Shown piece by piece: positions 25,013 to 33,955 of a stretch of DNA of 64,000 bases. The position numbers were made by a program, and so were the translations under genes. Each line of letters starts with the position of its first letter. Within the stretch, counting starts at the first letter, position 1. Location of the stretch: assembly GCA_900544275.1 (NCBI GenBank), contig UQUU01000003.1:1-64000 (forward strand), given 5' to 3'. The notes under the pieces were generated by a model. The model saw only the letters and a program-made list of their open reading frames with translations, ran no database searches and was not told the DNA's origin. The DNA is from an uncultured Succiniclasticum sp. (GTDB lineage: Bacteria; Bacillota; Negativicutes; Acidaminococcales; Acidaminococcaceae).

Positions 25013-26896
25013 ATGAGTGTAGTGGTAAATTCTTATGATGTAATTGTGGTGGGCGCCGGACATGCAGGAGTCGAAGCCGGATTGGCAGCGGCCCGTTTAG
25101 GGTGTAAGACGCTTTTAACGACGCTTTCCCTGGATAATATTGCTTTGCTGCCCTGCAATCCTTCTATCGGAGGAAGCGCGAAAGGGCAGCTGGTCGGTGA
25201 AATTGATGCGCTGGGTGGGCAAATGGCCCTGACAGCAGATGAGGCTTGTATCCAGATGCGCATTTTAAATACCGGTAAAGGATATGCGGTTCATTCTTTA
25301 CGAGCCCAGGCCGATAAGCCTTTTTATCATGTACTGATGAAGCAGGTATTGGAAAATCAGGCGAACTTGGATGTAAAACAATTGATGATCGATAAGCTTC
25401 TGGTGCAAAATGATCAGGTTGTCGGTGTGGAGGCGGAAACGGGAGAGGTCTATGAAGCGCCCTGTGTAATTTTGTGTACCGGTACGTATTTGCGCGCCAA
25501 GATCATTTACGGAGAAGTAAATTATACTTCCGGCCCTAACGGATTGCGCAGCGCGGAAAAATTAACCGCTTCTTTATTGGCAGCGGGCATTGAATTGCGT
25601 CGTTTTAAAACCGGGACACCGGCCCGTGTGGATCGCAGAAGCCTGGATTTTTCCAGGATGCAGATTCAGGAAGGGGATGCGATCCTCCGTAATTTTTCGT
25701 ATATCAGCCCAATCACGGAACGGCAACAGGTTCCCTGCTGGCTTACTTATACAAATCCGGCTACCCATCAGATTATCCAGGATAATTTGGCTAAATCGGG
25801 TATGTTCAATGGGTTGGTCGAAGGAATCGGTCCCCGTTACTGCCCGTCCATTGAATCGAAAATTTTACGTTTTAAAGATAAAGAACGGCATCAGTTGTTT
25901 ATTGAGCCGGAGGGACTTCGCACTAATGAAATGTATGTCCAGGGAATGTCTTCCGCTCTGCCGGCGGATATTCAGATTAAATTTATGCAGACAATTCCGG
26001 GGATGGAACAGGTCAAGATGATGCGTGCCGGCTACGCAATCGACTATGATTGCCTGGATCCCCTGCAATTGAAATCATCCCTGGAACATCAGCATATCAG
26101 CGGTCTTTTTTCGGCCGGGCAGTCGAACGGTACCAGCGGCTACGAAGAAGCGGCGGCCCAGGGACTTATTGCCGGGATCAATGCCGTACGTAAACTGCAG
26201 AATAAACCGGCTCTGGTTTTAGGCAGAAATGAGGCCTATATCGGCGTTTTGATCGATGATCTGGTAACCAAAGGAACGAATGAGCCCTATCGGATGATGA
26301 CATCCCGGGCGGAATATCGGCTTCTGCTGCGGCAGGATAACGCAGATCTGCGGCTTACGGATAAAGGGCGTTCCCTCGGTCTGGTGAATGATGAGCGGTG
26401 GGCCAGGTTTACGGCGAAACGTTCAGAGTTGGAACGGACCCTGCAGTATCTGACCACGACCTATGTCTCACCGACAGAAGAAACAAATGCAAAATTAACA
26501 CAACTGGGCAGCACTCCTTTGAAGAAAGGGGAAACATTGGCGACATTATTAAAACGTCATGAATTAAGTTACAACAAATTGGAAGAAAGTTTTAATTTAC
26601 CGAAGATTTCAGCGGTAGTTCAGGAACAGGTAGAGATCCAGTGTAAGTACGAAGGGTATATTACCAAACAAAAACAGGCTATAGAAAAAGCGTTGCGTCT
26701 GGAAAATAAACTGCTGCCGGCTGACATGGATTATCGGGGCCTGAAGGAACTTTCCCTGGAAGCGTCAGAAAAGCTGACCAGAATACGCCCCGACTCTTTA
26801 GGGCAGGCGTCTCGTATTTCCGGAGTTTCCCCGGCTGACATCGGGGTGTTGATGATCGCCCTGGAGGTCCGTCGCCGCCGGGAGGAGGAGCAATGA
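25013..26896 (+). CDS. mnmG: tRNA uridine modification enzyme MnmG (GidA)
   Basis: 627 residues. FAD motif VVGAGHAGVEAGLAAARLG at residues 11-29 and the family signature NPSIGGSAKGQLV follow; further on GPRYCPSIESKI and GTSGYEEAAAQGL are diagnostic. Partner of MnmE in wobble uridine modification. The start is ATG 25013, five bases after mnmE; the longer ORF from 24893 overlaps mnmE. The stop overlaps rsmG (ATGA). Confidence 0.97.
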   Translation: MSVVVNSYDVIVVGAGHAGVEAGLAAARLGCKTLLTTLSLDNIALLPCNPSIGGSAKGQLVGEIDALGGQMALTADEACIQMRILNTGKGYAVHSLRAQADKPFYHVLMKQVLENQANLDVKQLMIDKLLVQNDQVVGVEAETGEVYEAPCVILCTGTYLRAKIIYGEVNYTSGPNGLRSAEKLTASLLAAGIELRRFKTGTPARVDRRSLDFSRMQIQEGDAILRNFSYISPITERQQVPCWLTYTNPATHQIIQDNLAKSGMFNGLVEGIGPRYCPSIESKILRFKDKERHQLFIEPEGLRTNEMYVQGMSSALPADIQIKFMQTIPGMEQVKMMRAGYAIDYDCLDPLQLKSSLEHQHISGLFSAGQSNGTSGYEEAAAQGLIAGINAVRKLQNKPALVLGRNEAYIGVLIDDLVTKGTNEPYRMMTSRAEYRLLLRQDNADLRLTDKGRSLGLVNDERWARFTAKRSELERTLQYLTTTYVSPTEETNAKLTQLGSTPLKKGETLATLLKRHELSYNKLEESFNLPKISAVVQEQVEIQCKYEGYITKQKQAIEKALRLENKLLPADMDYRGLKELSLEASEKLTRIRPDSLGQASRISGVSPADIGVLMIALEVRRRREEEQ

Positions 26897-27726
26897 AAGA
26901 AAACAGGGAACTGCAGGGGAAAAATAAAAGGATCAAAAATACAGCGGCCCAAGTCTCTGCTGGGGAAGCGGTGAGCGGCGAGGCAGGAAGCTCTGCTGCG
27001 GCAGCGACCTGCCGCCAACTGTTGCGTGAAAAAAGCATGGCTGCCGGCTTTACTCTTTCTGAAAGGCAACTAGAACAGTTTTCCCGCTACTATGATTTAT
27101 TGATAGAAAAAAATAAGGTTATGAACCTGACGGCGCTGACAGAACCTGAAGATGTGGTGTTAAAACATTTTGTTGATTCACTTTATGCGTATAAGGCAGA
27201 TCTTATGCATAATAAAACCCTGGTCGATGTGGGTACAGGCGCAGGTTTTCCGGGGCTTCCCCTGAAAATTTATGATCCTTCTCTGCACTTGGTTTTACTG
27301 GATTCCCTGACCAAGCGGCTGAAGTTTTTACAAGAGGTGTCTGACTCCCTTGCGTTAACCTCTGTGGCATTTGAGCATCAGCGGGCTGAGGATGCCGGAC
27401 AGGATAAAAAATTAAGAGAGCATTTTGACCTTGCTGTCAGCCGGGCGGTAGCCCGTCTTTCTGTCCTGGCAGAATATTGTTTGCCTCTGATTAAAAAAGG
27501 CGGATATTTTATCGCATTAAAAGGAAGTAAATATAAAGAAGAACTGTTGGAAGCAGAATCGGCTCTGAAAATTTTAGGCGGCATTGTGACAGCAGTTGAA
27601 GAGGTGCATTTGCCCGGGCTGACAGACAAACGGGCCATAATTTTTATTCGCAAGGTGAAAAACACGCCGGCGATTTATCCTCGTAAAGCCGGGACACCGA
27701 TGAAGAACCCTTTGAGCAGTAAATAA
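26893..27726 (+). CDS. rsmG: 16S rRNA (guanine-527-N7) methyltransferase RsmG with N-terminal extension
   Basis: 277 residues. SAM-dependent methyltransferase core beginning near residue 50 (GFTLSERQLEQFSRYYDLL), motif LVDVGTGAGFPGLPLKI near 113 and SRAVARLSVLAEYCLPL near 182. About 45 extra residues precede the core, rich in Ala, Gly and Lys. The start is nonetheless well supported: ATG overlaps the mnmG stop and has GGGAGGAGGA directly upstream. No alternative start with a ribosome site is seen closer to the core. Confidence 0.93.
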   Translation: MKENRELQGKNKRIKNTAAQVSAGEAVSGEAGSSAAAATCRQLLREKSMAAGFTLSERQLEQFSRYYDLLIEKNKVMNLTALTEPEDVVLKHFVDSLYAYKADLMHNKTLVDVGTGAGFPGLPLKIYDPSLHLVLLDSLTKRLKFLQEVSDSLALTSVAFEHQRAEDAGQDKKLREHFDLAVSRAVARLSVLAEYCLPLIKKGGYFIALKGSKYKEELLEAESALKILGGIVTAVEEVHLPGLTDKRAIIFIRKVKNTPAIYPRKAGTPMKNPLSSK

Positions 27727-27803
27727 CTAAAATTAGTGCAGACAAGACTATTTTATGATAAAATAATAAAAAATATATGGTGGAGCAGGGAGGTTTATAC
27801 GAC

Positions 27804-28682
27804 GTGCAGGACGGATTTACTGACTTAAATGTGGGAGCCTTAAAAACCGAAAATCTGCAGAAAAGTACAGATGTCCAAGTACTTAGGATACCGTTGTATA
27901 AAATTATGCCCAATCCTTATCAGCCTCGTAAAGAATTTGAGTCGGAGGCGTTAGCAGAATTGGCAGACTCTATTCGCCAATATGGCGTATTGCAGCCGTT
28001 GCTGGTGGCTCCGGGGCCTGAGGGAAATTATATCCTGATTGCCGGAGAGCGGCGTCTACGGGCGTCGACCATGGCCGGGCTGGAAGCTGTACCGGTCATT
28101 ATTAGTGAATATACGCCGCAGCAGATTGCCGAAATCGCTATGATTGAGAATCTGCAGCGCAAAGACCTGCACTATCTGGAAGAAGCAGAAGGTTATGAAC
28201 AACTTTTGCGAACTTTTAATCTCACCCAGGAGTCTATGGCTGCCAGGGTGGGGAAAAAGCAATCCACTATTGCGAATAAGCTGCGTTTGTTGCGTTTACC
28301 TGAATCGATCAGGCAGCAACTGCATGACAGCGAACTGACCGAACGTCACGCCCGCGCTTTGTTAAAGCTTCCGGAGAAAAAACAACAGCAAGAAGTTTTA
28401 AATAAAATTCGCCATGAGCATTTGACCGTTCGTGCTGCAGAGATGTTGGTGGAGAAAATTCTCAAAGGGGCGGGGAAGCAACCTGTCAGGAAACCTCGCG
28501 TTGTGATTGTGAATGATGTTCGTATTTATTTGAACAGCATTAAAGAAATCATGAAAACCGTTCAGACTTCCGGTATTCCTTCCAGTATGGAACAGGTAAT
28601 AGACGGTGATGATGTTGTAGTGACTTTGCGTATTAAAAATGCAAAAAAACGTAAGCAGGAGAATCATGCCGGATTACTTTGA
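27804..28682 (+). CDS. noc: Nucleoid occlusion protein Noc (ParB family)
   Basis: 292 residues. ParB-type CTP-binding motifs (NPYQPRKEF, GERRLRASTMAGL, ENLQRKDLHYLEEAEGY), a helix-turn-helix reading GKKQSTIANKLRLLRLP, then TERHARALLKLP, and a C-terminal dimer domain. The recognition region resembles Bacillus Noc (Gln and Lys at the specificity positions) rather than ParB, which has GRSRAALANILRL in this same genome. The start is GTG 27804 after GGGAGG; ATG 27777 has no ribosome site. Noc blocks division over the nucleoid by spreading from Noc-binding sites to the membrane. Confidence 0.9.
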   Translation: MQDGFTDLNVGALKTENLQKSTDVQVLRIPLYKIMPNPYQPRKEFESEALAELADSIRQYGVLQPLLVAPGPEGNYILIAGERRLRASTMAGLEAVPVIISEYTPQQIAEIAMIENLQRKDLHYLEEAEGYEQLLRTFNLTQESMAARVGKKQSTIANKLRLLRLPESIRQQLHDSELTERHARALLKLPEKKQQQEVLNKIRHEHLTVRAAEMLVEKILKGAGKQPVRKPRVVIVNDVRIYLNSIKEIMKTVQTSGIPSSMEQVIDGDDVVVTLRIKNAKKRKQENHAGLL

Positions 28683-28690
28683 ACCGTGCC

Positions 28691-28720
28691 TGTGGATAAG
28701 ACTGTGTATAATGTGGATAA
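28691..28720. promoter_or_regulatory. Pair of perfect DnaA boxes upstream of soj
   Basis: TGTGGATAA occurs at 28691-28699 and again at 28712-28720, same orientation, 21 bases apart (two helical turns). They lie between noc and soj and next to parS. Likely DnaA-binding; the effect on soj expression or initiation control is inferred. Confidence 0.75.
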
Positions 28721-28724
28721 CTCT

Positions 28725-28740
28725 TGTTTCACGTGAAACG
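28725..28740. other. parS: parS centromere site
   Basis: TGTTTCACGTGAAACG matches the parS consensus TGTTNCACGTGAAACA at all defined positions but the last. It lies just upstream of soj-parB and 5 bases from a DnaA box, the expected location of an origin-proximal ParB loading site. Confidence 0.93.
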
Positions 28741-28811
28741 TAAAAACAAGACCCGGATAAAGATTTATGTGCCTGAGCGATCAGGTCGTTAAGGTAGAGG
28801 AGGAAAGAGTT

Positions 28812-29573
28812 GTGGTAAAGGTGATAGCGTTAGCCAACCAAAAAGGCGGGGTCGGCAAAACTACAACGGCGGTCAACCTGGCTGCCTGTCTGGCAGCGGA
28901 AAACAGAAAAGTACTATTGGTTGACTCGGATCCTCAGGGCAATACTACCAGCGGTCTCGGTCTGGATAAACGCAGTATCCGTCAAAGCATTTACGACGTG
29001 TTGGTGAATGATGCGGCGGCGAAAGACGCCATCATGAAAACTGCTTATGATAACCTGTCCATTTTGCCGGCGACGATTTCTCTGGCGGGGGCGGAAATTG
29101 AGCTGGTCAACATGATGAGTCGTGAAACCCGGTTGAAAAACGCGTTGGAGCGGGTCAAATATGATTATGATTATGTTCTGATCGACTGTCCTCCTTCGTT
29201 GGGACTTTTGACCCTTAATGCACTGACGGCTGCTAGCTCCGTAATGATTCCCATTCAATGCGAATTTTATGCGCTGGAAGGCGTGACGATGCTGATGAAT
29301 ACGATTCAGTTAGTGCAGCGCAATCTGAATCCGGCATTGAAACTTGAGGGTGTTGTGATGACGATGTTTGATGCCCGTACTAATCTGGCGACGGATGTGG
29401 TTAGCGAAGTAAAAAAATATTTCTCAGCTAAATTATACAACACGATTATCCCCCGTAATGTAAAATTGAGCGAAGCTCCCAGTCATGGAGAACCTGTGAT
29501 CGTTTATGATCCGAAGAGCCGGGGAGCTCAGGTGTATCAGGAACTGGCGCGGGAGGTAATTGGTGATGAGTAA
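28812..29573 (+). CDS. soj: Chromosome partitioning ATPase ParA (Soj)
   Basis: 253 residues from a GTG start at 28812, the same length as Bacillus Soj. Deviant Walker A KGGVGKTTTAVNLAA at the N terminus, VDSDPQGNTTSGLG switch and LIDCPPSLGLLTLNAL Walker B. The GTG has AGAGGAGGAAAG upstream; the ORF start at 28767 precedes this site. With ParB it segregates the origin and, in Bacillus, regulates DnaA. The end overlaps parB by 8 bases. Confidence 0.96.
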   Translation: MVKVIALANQKGGVGKTTTAVNLAACLAAENRKVLLVDSDPQGNTTSGLGLDKRSIRQSIYDVLVNDAAAKDAIMKTAYDNLSILPATISLAGAEIELVNMMSRETRLKNALERVKYDYDYVLIDCPPSLGLLTLNALTAASSVMIPIQCEFYALEGVTMLMNTIQLVQRNLNPALKLEGVVMTMFDARTNLATDVVSEVKKYFSAKLYNTIIPRNVKLSEAPSHGEPVIVYDPKSRGAQVYQELAREVIGDE

Positions 29574-30576
29574 GCACAGTGGATTGGGAAGAGGTCTGGA
29601 ATCACTGATTTCCTCCAGTGAATTTCAATATGAAGAAACGTTACCGGAAAATAGCAGGCAAGAGGGCGCGATCGAAGTTGCGATTGGCGCTGTGAAGCCG
29701 AATCCATGGCAACCGCGTAAAGCTTTTGATAAAGATAAATTGGCGGAGTTGGCTGATTCCATCAAAAAACATGGCATTATTCAGCCGTTGATCGTCCGGA
29801 AAAAAGGTATTAATTATGAATTGGTGGCTGGAGAGAGGCGTCTGAGGGCGGCTAAACTGGCGCATCTGAAAAAGGTACCTGTGCTCGTACGTGAATATGA
29901 TGAAACGCAGATGCGAGAACTGGCCCTGGTGGAAAATATTCAGCGGCATGATTTAAATCCGTTGGAAGAGGCGAAGGCGATTCAGGAGCTGATCAAACAA
30001 CACGGGTACACTCAGGTGCAGGCGGCAGAGAGGATCGGACGGAGCAGAGCCGCTTTGGCCAATATACTGCGTCTGCTTAATTTGCCGGAAGAATTGCAGA
30101 CATTAGTCGCAGAAGAAAAACTCACCGTCGGACAAATTCGTCCTGTCCTGGCTCTGAACAAAAAAGAGCAGCAGCTGCAGGTCGGTATGGCCATGTTGGA
30201 GCATGGCTGGAGCGCCCGGACGGTAGAGGAAGTTGTGAAAGCTCTGAAGGAAGGCAAGGAACTCAGAGTTTTAGATGCGCGGGTAGAGGCCACGGAGAAA
30301 AGTTCCGGAGCCAATGCTAAAAAAACGTCGAAAAAACAGACCGGAAAAAACAGTCGGATGATTCAGGATGTTCATTTGAAAGAATTTGAGGAGCATTTAA
30401 TTGATTCTTTAGGCACGAAAGTGCGTATCGTGACAAAGAACGACTCTGTAGGAAAAATTGAGATAGATTATTATTCTATGGAAGATTTAGATCGACTGTG
30501 TGAACTTTTACAGGGAAAAAAAGAAAAGGGGAGGGCGGAAGCTCAGCCGTGGCTCACACCAAAGTTTTCCGTATAA
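29566..30576 (+). CDS. parB: Chromosome partitioning protein ParB (Spo0J)
   Basis: 336 residues. N terminus MSKHSGLGRGLESLIS (Soj-activating basic region), CTP-binding motifs PNPWQPRKAFD, GERRLRAAKLAHL and ENIQRHDLNPLEEA, helix-turn-helix GRSRAALANILRLLNLP and a C-terminal dimerisation domain. A lysine-rich linker (about residues 245-270) is longer than usual. The start ATG 29566 follows GGGAGG by nine bases and overlaps soj. Binds parS and spreads as a CTP-dependent clamp. Confidence 0.96.
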   Translation: MSKHSGLGRGLESLISSSEFQYEETLPENSRQEGAIEVAIGAVKPNPWQPRKAFDKDKLAELADSIKKHGIIQPLIVRKKGINYELVAGERRLRAAKLAHLKKVPVLVREYDETQMRELALVENIQRHDLNPLEEAKAIQELIKQHGYTQVQAAERIGRSRAALANILRLLNLPEELQTLVAEEKLTVGQIRPVLALNKKEQQLQVGMAMLEHGWSARTVEEVVKALKEGKELRVLDARVEATEKSSGANAKKTSKKQTGKNSRMIQDVHLKEFEEHLIDSLGTKVRIVTKNDSVGKIEIDYYSMEDLDRLCELLQGKKEKGRAEAQPWLTPKFSV

Positions 30577-30624
30577 AAGTACGCTGTTTTAAGATAGGTT
30601 TTGTTTATCAGAGGTGACAATTTA

Positions 30625-31320
30625 ATGATAGGCTTAGGTACGGTGGTCAACTGCGCAGCCATTCTTTTGGGTTGCGCAGTTGGTCTTATTTTAAAAAAAG
30701 GTTTCCCGGAAAAATGGCGGGAAACGATTATGTATGGTGTAGCCTTGTCTGTATTTTTAATCGGTGTGCAAATGGCTCAGAAAAGCCAGAATGTCATTTT
30801 AGTTATCCTCAGCATCGTAATAGGAAGTGTCGTGGGAGAAGCGCTGGATCTGGATGGTAAAATGAATCGTTTCGGGCACTGGGTCGAAAAAAAGATTCTG
30901 GGGGAGAAAAAGGGCACTGCTACGACTTTTGGTCAGGGATTTATCACCGCAACTCTGATTTATTGCATTGGGGCCATGGCTATTGTGGGAAGTTTGGAAG
31001 ACGGACTGAACGGCAATCATCAAATTCTTTATACGAAAGCGGTTTTGGATGGTATCCTTTCTGTTATCTTAAGCGCTAATATGGGAGCCGGCGTGGGGCT
31101 CTCGGCTGTTCCGGTGGGATTGTATCAGGGCGGGATGACCCTGCTGGCCTTTTGGCTGCAAAACCTGTTGACGCCGGAAATTATTGCCGAAATCAGTGCT
31201 ACAGGGGGAATTATGATTATGTCGATCGGTGTGGTTCAGGCTCAACTGGCCTCTATTCGTCTGGCCAACCAAATTCCCGCCCTGCTCGTGGTTGTGATCC
31301 TGGCTCAATTCTTTCTATAA
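30625..31320 (+). CDS. DUF554 integral membrane protein
   Basis: 231 residues with about seven hydrophobic segments. Conserved DUF554 features include the opening MIGLGTVVNCAAILLG, a GFITATLIYCIGAMAIVGSLEDG stretch (seen from about residue 105) and the terminal SIGVVQ and NQIPALL segments. Function unknown; often described as a possible transporter. The start at ATG 30625 follows GAGGTG; the ORF from 30601 lacks a site. Follows parB in the same direction by 48 bases and ends before the terminator at 31439. Confidence 0.85.
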   Translation: MIGLGTVVNCAAILLGCAVGLILKKGFPEKWRETIMYGVALSVFLIGVQMAQKSQNVILVILSIVIGSVVGEALDLDGKMNRFGHWVEKKILGEKKGTATTFGQGFITATLIYCIGAMAIVGSLEDGLNGNHQILYTKAVLDGILSVILSANMGAGVGLSAVPVGLYQGGMTLLAFWLQNLLTPEIIAEISATGGIMIMSIGVVQAQLASIRLANQIPALLVVVILAQFFL

Positions 31321-31438
31321 TTTTACTGCGCAGAGTATGTTATAAAAGACGGCCTTTATAGAAACAGTAATACCGGTATCCGGAAAACAGGCCTGCGGAA
31401 CCCTAAACACATTGAAACTGTTTAAGTAAGAAACGTAT

Positions 31439-31480
31439 GGATGCTTCTTTGTATTTTGCAGAGAGCATCCTTTTTGCTTT
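31439..31480 (+). terminator. Terminator after the soj-parB-DUF554 unit
   Basis: Stem GGATGCT (31439-31445) with AGCATCC (31464-31470) followed by TTTTTGCTTTTG. The rest of 31321-31765 is AT-rich and holds the liv promoter but no gene. Confidence 0.65.
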
Positions 31481-31636
31481 TGTTATGTTTTGTAAGAGAA
31501 AGATGTAAAAACATATAAAAGTATTTATTTTTAGCACAAATGTACTTTTAAAAAGAAAAGAAAATCTGATGATGAAAAGAATATTACAATTTTGATTATA
31601 TAATAAAACAAAATGGATGTTTTTATTGAAAATGTG

Positions 31637-31666
31637 TTGACAAAAGTACTGCTGTGTACATATAAT
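31637..31666 (+). promoter_or_regulatory. Promoter of the liv operon
   Basis: TTGACA (31637-31642), 18-base spacer and TATAAT (31661-31666), about 100 bases before livJ. Both hexamers are perfect sigma-70 consensus. No operator is obvious. Confidence 0.75.
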
Positions 31667-31765
31667 ATGGAATCAAAGACGGTTAGGGAAGCAAAAATTG
31701 CTTTGACAATGAGGGGCAGAGCAATCATAGTATGATAACCGGGTCTTAAAACAAGGAAGGGGAAG

Positions 31766-32950
31766 ATGACTATGAGGTTTTGGAAGAAAGCGTCTGGAGC
31801 GGCATTGGCTACTATGTTAGTCGCCGGTCTGGTTTCCGGTTGCGGCGGCGGAGAAAAGAAAGCGGAACAAGGCGGACAAGAAATTGTTGTCGGAGTAAAT
31901 GTGGAACAAACCGGTAATGTGGCGAACTATGGTAAATCCATGCTGGCGGGGTTTGAACTGGCGGTAGAAGAAGCAAATAAGGCCGGCGGTATCGACGGTA
32001 AAACGATTCGCGTGGTAGTGGCGGATAATAAGTCGGAACCATCCGAATCCGGTAATGCAGCGACAAAAATAGTCACGAAAGATAAAGTCATCGCGGTAGT
32101 CGGACCGGCTACCAGCGGATGTGTAGCTGCCGAAGAACCGATTTTGACAGCCAATAAAATTCCTCTGATCGCACCCTGCGCTACGGCACCCAATATTACG
32201 GTAGATAAAGATGGAAAAACGAAGCAATTTGTTTTCCGTGCCTGCTTTATCGATCCTTATCAGGGCGAAATGATGGCCAGATTCGCGGCCGAAACACTGA
32301 AGGTAAAAAAAGTAGCGATCTTGCACGACTCGTCCAGCGACTATTCCAAAGGGTTAAGTCAGGTATTCACCGAGAAGTTTAAAGCGACCGGCGGTAAAGT
32401 TTTGGCGGATGAAGCGTTCTTAGCGAAAGATATTGATTTTAAAGCGGCTCTGACCAAGATAAAAGCAACCAATCCGGAAGCTATCTATGTGCCCGGTTAC
32501 TATGAAGAAGTAGCCAAAATTATCAAACAGGCACGTGAAGTAGGGCTGACTTGCCCTCTGTTAGGCTCTGATGGCTGGGACTCCCCCAAACTGGTTGAAA
32601 TCGCAGGAAAAGAAGCAACGAACGGCTGTTATTTCACCAATGCCTACACGGCGGAGGATAAAGATCCCGGTGTCCAGAAATTTATTTCTGCCTATAAAGC
32701 GAAATATAACAAGATTCCTGACGTATTTGCGATGGAAGGCTATAATTCCGGTTTGGTGTTGTTCAATGCGATTAAGACCGGTAAATCCACGGATGGCGTG
32801 AAACTGGCGGAAGCATTGGCAAAAACCAAAGATTTGCAGGTTGTAAACGGCAAGTTTTCTTATGATGATAAACATAATCCGATTACCACTGCGCTGATCA
32901 TCGAAATGAAAGATGGCGTGCAGACGCTGAAACAAAAGATCGGGGGCTGA
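31766..32950 (+). CDS. livJ: Branched-chain amino acid ABC transporter substrate-binding lipoprotein
   Basis: 394 residues. Signal peptide with lipobox LVSGCGGG (cysteine near residue 26), so anchored outside the inner membrane. The type I periplasmic binding fold is recognisable from GVNVEQTGNVANYGKSMLAG, AVVGPATSGCVAA and DSSSDYSKGL. Probably binds leucine, isoleucine or valine, judging by the complete liv gene set downstream; exact specificity cannot be read. The start follows AAGGAAGGGGAAG. The 102-base gap to livH contains a strong hairpin at 32998. Confidence 0.93.
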   Translation: MTMRFWKKASGAALATMLVAGLVSGCGGGEKKAEQGGQEIVVGVNVEQTGNVANYGKSMLAGFELAVEEANKAGGIDGKTIRVVVADNKSEPSESGNAATKIVTKDKVIAVVGPATSGCVAAEEPILTANKIPLIAPCATAPNITVDKDGKTKQFVFRACFIDPYQGEMMARFAAETLKVKKVAILHDSSSDYSKGLSQVFTEKFKATGGKVLADEAFLAKDIDFKAALTKIKATNPEAIYVPGYYEEVAKIIKQAREVGLTCPLLGSDGWDSPKLVEIAGKEATNGCYFTNAYTAEDKDPGVQKFISAYKAKYNKIPDVFAMEGYNSGLVLFNAIKTGKSTDGVKLAEALAKTKDLQVVNGKFSYDDKHNPITTALIIEMKDGVQTLKQKIGG

Positions 32951-32997
32951 GTTGTCTCCGGTATGGAATTACGCAACCAGTAATCCAAAGGCGATGA

Positions 32998-33035
32998 AGC
33001 TGTGGTGCGGCGCACCACAGCTATTTGCTTTTCTA
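32998..33035 (+). terminator. Intercistronic hairpin between livJ and livH
   Basis: Perfect 11-bp stem (AGCTGTGGTGC at 32998-33008, complement at 33012-33022) with a 3-base loop, followed by a moderately T-rich stretch. Probably a partial terminator or mRNA stabiliser that lets the binding protein be made in excess of the membrane subunits. Confidence 0.6.
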
Positions 33036-33052
33036 TTGGGAGGAGTTTGTTT

Positions 33053-33946
33053 ATGGAATCCGGGTTTATGCATCAACTTGTGCAACAGTTGATAAATGGT
33101 ATTTCCCTGGGCAGTATTTATGCCTTGATTGCCTTAGGATACACTATGATATATGGTATCTTAAAGTTGATAAATTTTGCTCATGGTGATATTTATATGT
33201 TGGGGGCTTATATTGGTTTTGTTTGCACTACCATGTTAAAATTGCCTTTTTTGCCTTCCCTGATCATTGCGATGATAGGGGCGGCCTTAGTGGGTATGCT
33301 GATTGAGCGGGTGGCTTACCGGCCTATGCGTAAAGCGCCGCGTATCGCTATCCTGATTACTGCGATCGGTGTTTCTTTCTTCCTGGAAAACGCGATGATC
33401 CTGTTTGCCTCACCCCAGCCGCGTACTTTTCCGGCGGTATTTTCCGCTACGGTCTATAAAGTGGGTTCCTGGATCGTGAACAGCCAACAGATCGTGATCC
33501 TGATCAGCGCTCTTGTGCTCATGGTGGCGCTGACCTACATTGTTAATAAAACCAAAGCCGGTAAGGCGATGCGCGCGGTATCGTATGATGCAGATGCGGC
33601 CCGGCTGATGGGGATTAATATAGATACGACGATCTCGATGACTTTTGCTCTGGGGTCGGCTTTGGCGGCTGCCGGCGGGGTCCTGGTGGGGATCTATTAT
33701 AACTCCATCGATCCGTTGATGGGGATGGTTCCCGGTATTAAGGCCTTTGTCGCTGCCGTATTGGGTGGTATCGGCATTATTCCCGGCGCGATGTTGGGGG
33801 GAATCATTTTAGGTGTGGTAGAAGCTCTGGTCAGCGGGTTTATTTCTTCTACATTCCGTGATGCAGCGGCTTTTGCTATCCTTATTATTATTCTGCTTTT
33901 TAAACCGCAAGGTTTGCTGGGCAAGAATATTCGTGAAAAAGTGTAA
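33053..33946 (+). CDS. livH: Branched-chain amino acid ABC transporter permease LivH
   Basis: 297 residues, about eight membrane helices. Family motifs: NGISLGSIYALIALGYTMIYG, INFAHGDIYMLGAY, and AFVAAVLGGIGIIPGAMLGG near the C terminus (EAA-like loop). The start is ATG 33053, seven bases after GGGAGGAG; the longer ORF from 33002 starts within the hairpin region. Pairs with LivM to form the translocation channel. Confidence 0.95.
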   Translation: MESGFMHQLVQQLINGISLGSIYALIALGYTMIYGILKLINFAHGDIYMLGAYIGFVCTTMLKLPFLPSLIIAMIGAALVGMLIERVAYRPMRKAPRIAILITAIGVSFFLENAMILFASPQPRTFPAVFSATVYKVGSWIVNSQQIVILISALVLMVALTYIVNKTKAGKAMRAVSYDADAARLMGINIDTTISMTFALGSALAAAGGVLVGIYYNSIDPLMGMVPGIKAFVAAVLGGIGIIPGAMLGGIILGVVEALVSGFISSTFRDAAAFAILIIILLFKPQGLLGKNIREKV

Positions 33947-33955
33947 GAGGTGACC

